Shown in pieces: positions 23,020 through 25,428 of a stretch of 25,428 nucleotides of DNA (positions within the stretch are counted from its first letter, which is position 1; the number at the start of each line of letters is the position of its first letter). The notes beneath the pieces are model-generated. The model had not been told where the DNA came from, searched no databases, and was given only the letters and a program-made list of their open reading frames with translations. Position numbers and translations under genes: made by a program. The stretch spans positions 14,208 to 39,635 of the forward strand of contig DKNY01000012.1 of the NCBI GenBank assembly GCA_002470275.1. The letters run 5' to 3'. Source of the DNA: Gammaproteobacteria bacterium UBA7376. GTDB taxonomy: Bacteria > Pseudomonadota > Gammaproteobacteria > Pseudomonadales > Azotimanducaceae.

Positions 23020-23049
23020 GAATCGCCCCTATAAAAAAGGTGAAAAACC

Positions 23050-24153
23050 ATGTTCCAACAACGTCGAGACTTACTCAAATTTCTAATGGGGTCTGCCGTG
23101 ACCTACCCCAACCTGCTCAGAGCCGGCGCAGGCCTAACCGCAGCCACCCTCCTTCCCGGCTGTGCGGAAAACACAGACAGCGGCCCTCAGCTTCCCGCGC
23201 CACGTGTGGCGCTCGCCTGGATCAAAAACGTTGAATACGCTGGGTTGTTCGTCGCCGAAACCAAGCAGTACTACACCCTGGAGGGCATTGCGCCGATTTT
23301 TCTCAATGGCGGACCAAATGCCCCGATGCCCTCCGTTAGCGTCGCTGCCAATAATGCCCAATTCGGCTTTGACAATGATTTGCGCCGATTCATGGACGCC
23401 GTACTCCTGGGCAATGACCTGGTCATGCTGGGCGCCCAGTATCAAAGGTCACCTGGTGGCGTGATCTCCCTAAGCGATCGCCCGATAAGAAAGGCAGAAG
23501 ACCTGATTGGCTGCAGATTTTTGGGCCAAGAAGGGGTGGAGACGATTGTCGATGCCGTCCTCAAGGTTGCCGGACTTCCGTTGGATTATGAGTTTTTACC
23601 CGCCGGGTATTCCGTGGCCTCTCTCGTCGAGGGACAGGGCGACGCCTACTCAGGTTTCGCTGTTAACCAGCCGCTCACGCTAGAACAAAAATACGGTATG
23701 CGGCTGAACGAGGATTACTTCTTCACCAGCTGGTCTGAGCTTGGCCTTAAGGGCTACGCCAATATGTTGTTTTGTGCCCGGTCTTATTTACGGGACAATT
23801 TCGACATCGCCGTTAAATTCCTCAAGGGCACCATTCAAGGTTGGCAGTTCAATGCATCTAACATTGAGTATGGTGCCCAGTTGGTTGTGGATACCCACGG
23901 GCGAAATCTAGGTTTGGAGCTTGATCAACAGCTAAGACAAAACGAGATTCAGCAGCCGTTCATGCAAAGCCCTCTTACGCAGGAAAAGGGCATCTTTTGG
24001 ATCGATGCAGGCACGCTAGAGACTGAAATGTACCCCTCGCTCAAAGCGGCAGGACGAGACAATTTACCGGACCCCGAACGCCTGATCGACACCAGCGTTC
24101 TTTCCGCTGCTTATGCAGAACTCTCAACCATGGCCGGCCAGGCCGAAATTTAG
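23050..24153 (+). CDS. NMT1/ThiY-like substrate-binding lipoprotein of the ABC importer
   Basis: This 367-residue binding protein has a twin-arginine N-terminus (QRRDLLKFL) and a lipobox-like LLPGC with Cys near residue 38, so it is probably a Tat-exported lipoprotein. The NMT1/THI5-like domain opens with VALAWIKNVEYAGLFVAETKQYY, whose core WIKNVEYAGLFVAE is typical of pyrimidine-precursor and related aromatic-ligand binders. NAQFGFDNDLRR and VEGQGDAYSGFAVNQP follow. The ATG at 23050 has AAGGTGA upstream. ThiY-type proteins bind formyl-aminopyrimidine compounds; in a purine island the ligand may be a purine or pyrimidine base derivative. The ligand is inferred, not seen. Confidence 0.87.
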   Translation: MFQQRRDLLKFLMGSAVTYPNLLRAGAGLTAATLLPGCAENTDSGPQLPAPRVALAWIKNVEYAGLFVAETKQYYTLEGIAPIFLNGGPNAPMPSVSVAANNAQFGFDNDLRRFMDAVLLGNDLVMLGAQYQRSPGGVISLSDRPIRKAEDLIGCRFLGQEGVETIVDAVLKVAGLPLDYEFLPAGYSVASLVEGQGDAYSGFAVNQPLTLEQKYGMRLNEDYFFTSWSELGLKGYANMLFCARSYLRDNFDIAVKFLKGTIQGWQFNASNIEYGAQLVVDTHGRNLGLELDQQLRQNEIQQPFMQSPLTQEKGIFWIDAGTLETEMYPSLKAAGRDNLPDPERLIDTSVLSAAYAELSTMAGQAEI

Positions 24154-24182
24154 TTTGTTGATAACTCAGGAGGCTCAAAACG

Positions 24183-24971
24183 ATGTTTGAAGAATGCGGC
24201 ATAGTACCCAAGCGGACGAGCGATCTGGCTGAAGCGCGCACTGCGCTTCGAGAAAAAGGCGCGGTTATTTTTCAGGAAATCGGCGGGACCGAGGTCGAGG
24301 CAAGAGAATTCGCGCACCTTTTTTTCGAGCCAGCGGCCAAAGCCATTCCCCAAGGCGCCAGAGTTTTCGAGGGAGGCGAACACGATATCACCCGAGTCAA
24401 GGCGACGAATACATTGCGAACCCCCTGTCATACGGATGGGTTTGCCTACGGCGACCTGTACCCAGACTTTCTTTTGTTGAGCTGCGTCACGGCTTCCCCA
24501 TCCGGAGGAGAGAGTATTTTGGTGGACGGATATTCGATTCATCGCGCCTTAGCGGCGAACCCAGAGACTGCCTGGGCCGCTGAGCGCATGACCACCGCAG
24601 CGATTGATCAAACCGAGCGGGGTATGCAGACCGCCGTCAGCACCATCGTGATGAATAACGGCAGCGGTCGCAAAATGATTCGTAAGACCATTGAGCAAAG
24701 GCCCGTACCCCAGAGCGAGGATTTTGATCTCGACCGCCAGATGATAAAGATTTGGCACGATGCGATTGAGCAGGCCAGCCTAACCGCGCCCACCTGCAAG
24801 TTAGCCTCAGGGGAGGTTCTGCTCCTCGACAATTACCGCATGCTGCATGGTCGGATGCCTTATGAGGATTTAAACAGAATGTTATGGCGGGTATGGGTGT
24901 GGACAGATGAAGCCTTGGGCGTACCCTCCTTGCCTCTAGCGTCGGATACTCGGTTCGCTAACGCGACCTGA
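24183..24971 (+). CDS. TauD/TfdA-family Fe(II)/2-oxoglutarate dioxygenase
   Basis: This 262-residue dioxygenase has the iron ligands H83 and D85 (PCHTDGFAYGD) and H222 (DNYRMLHGR), plus arginines R232 and R236 in NRMLWRVWVW, one of which should bind 2-oxoglutarate. The fold and length match TauD/TfdA. AGGAGG lies nine bases before the ATG at 24183, a near-ideal ribosome site, 29 nt after the binding-protein gene. The fungal xanthine hydroxylase XanA belongs to the same superfamily, so a nucleobase substrate is reasonable here, but taurine-like or other compounds cannot be excluded. A broken paralogue follows downstream. Confidence 0.88.
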   Translation: MFEECGIVPKRTSDLAEARTALREKGAVIFQEIGGTEVEAREFAHLFFEPAAKAIPQGARVFEGGEHDITRVKATNTLRTPCHTDGFAYGDLYPDFLLLSCVTASPSGGESILVDGYSIHRALAANPETAWAAERMTTAAIDQTERGMQTAVSTIVMNNGSGRKMIRKTIEQRPVPQSEDFDLDRQMIKIWHDAIEQASLTAPTCKLASGEVLLLDNYRMLHGRMPYEDLNRMLWRVWVWTDEALGVPSLPLASDTRFANAT

Positions 24972-25063
24972 CTCTCTGCAGGGAAGCCGTCCTGGCTCCA
25001 ATGTATTAAATGGTTTGAGTAAAAAGCCTCTGGTCGTTGCCGCTTAGCGCAACTAGAACGTGT

Positions 25064-25375
25064 AGGAGGCTCGGAGCCAACGGGTTTGCTTACGGTGACC
25101 TTTATCCTGACTTCATGTTGCTAAGCTGCGTGAAGGAATCAAGGGTTGGCCACGACAGCGTTCTCGTGGACGGATACCGAATACTCGAGGCTCTGGCAGC
25201 CAATGCCGAGTTGGCCAGGGCCGCGATAGCACTTCGTGAGCGTCAAATCGATCAAGCAGAAACTGGGATGCAAACGCCCTTAAGCCCCATCCGTGTGGAC
25301 GACGATAACGGCAGAACCCTGGAGCAGCGACCGGCGGAAGCGTCGGGAGACCAAGAAAGAAAGAGAGAGAGGTGA
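25064..25375 (+). pseudogene. Truncated second copy of the TauD-type dioxygenase
   Basis: From about 25077 the frame encodes GFAYGDLYPDFMLLSCV, then VDGYRILEALAAN and IDQAETGMQT, ending EQRP. This parallels residues 86-173 of the upstream dioxygenase. The copy starts right after an AGGAGGCTC ribosome-site block identical to that of the intact gene, so the first 80 or so codons, including the HxD iron ligands, are gone (HTDG reads GANG). After EQRP it diverges into charged residues and stops at 25375, lacking the distal His and Arg. Many synonymous differences show an old duplication. It cannot be an active oxygenase. Confidence 0.75.
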
Positions 25376-25428
25376 TGGATCTGTGACCCGATGTCTTTGT
25401 TCATGCGTCTATTCTCGCGCCCCGTTTA

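Noticed and set aside
20572..24153. Calling the ABC genes ThiXYZ for thiamine precursor uptake
   Set aside because: The importer type fits, but no thiamine gene or TPP riboswitch is seen and the neighbours are oxygenases and purine genes, so only the family is named.
1..25428. CRISPR array, rRNA/tRNA genes, IS elements or prophage genes
   Set aside because: No regularly spaced repeats, tRNA-like cloverleaf, transposase or phage-type gene was recognised anywhere in the window.

Overview
The window reads as a chromosomal purine-catabolism island from a Gram-negative, probably marine gammaproteobacterium. That placement is inferred from an exported DUF3450/ExbB-type TonB-energising pair at the left edge, Sec, Tat and lipoprotein signals, and two-subunit xanthine dehydrogenase genes. 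A Halieaceae/OM60-like host would fit but cannot be proven from this sequence.

Layout. (1) 1-870, minus: the start of an ExbB-like gene (cut by the window edge) and a DUF3450 gene. (2) 871-1371: a gap holding a perfect interrupted palindrome and perhaps a tiny ORF. (3) 1372-2268, plus: PuuE allantoinase, convergent with (4) a tightly packed minus-strand operon running from 9994 down to 2281: xdhA-xdhB-xdhC-uraD-uraH-guaD-puuD, with genes overlapping or abutting. (5) 10181-11599, plus: an 8-oxoguanine deaminase-type amidohydrolase, divergent from xdhA. (6) 14674-11612, minus: an AtzG-like DUF4089 protein, an AtzE-family amidase and an AzgA-type NCS2 purine permease. (7) 15063-16424, plus: a uracil/xanthine/urate-type NCS2 permease. 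(8) 19157-16462, minus: an exported NUP-family protein and an exported adenosine deaminase. (9) 19158-19770: no intact gene, but frame-broken coding remnants on the minus strand. (10) 19771-24971, plus: PhyH-type dioxygenase, ABC ATPase, two permeases, a Tat-lipoprotein NMT1/ThiY-like binding protein and a TauD-type dioxygenase, followed by a truncated second TauD copy.

Together the genes give a route from extracellular nucleosides to allantoate. The exported deaminase and NUP protein act on nucleosides outside the cytoplasm, and the NCS2 permeases import bases. GuaD yields xanthine, XdhAB (matured by XdhC) yields urate, and the 8-oxoguanine deaminase enters directly at urate. PuuD, UraH and UraD then make allantoin, and PuuE makes allantoate. 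No allantoate-degrading enzyme of a familiar type is in the window; the AtzE/AtzG-like pair may handle a ureido or amide intermediate (inference).

The most notable points are a PuuD lacking its cytochrome c domain, a UraH whose C-terminal YRGS signature reads YLGS, a probable ATT start on the AtzE-like gene, a 17-nt repeat expansion between the ABC ATPase and permease genes with a stop-start motif in three of its units, and the PhyH-ABC-TauD operon. That operon is the best candidate here for an undescribed uptake-and-oxidation system for a nucleobase-like compound.
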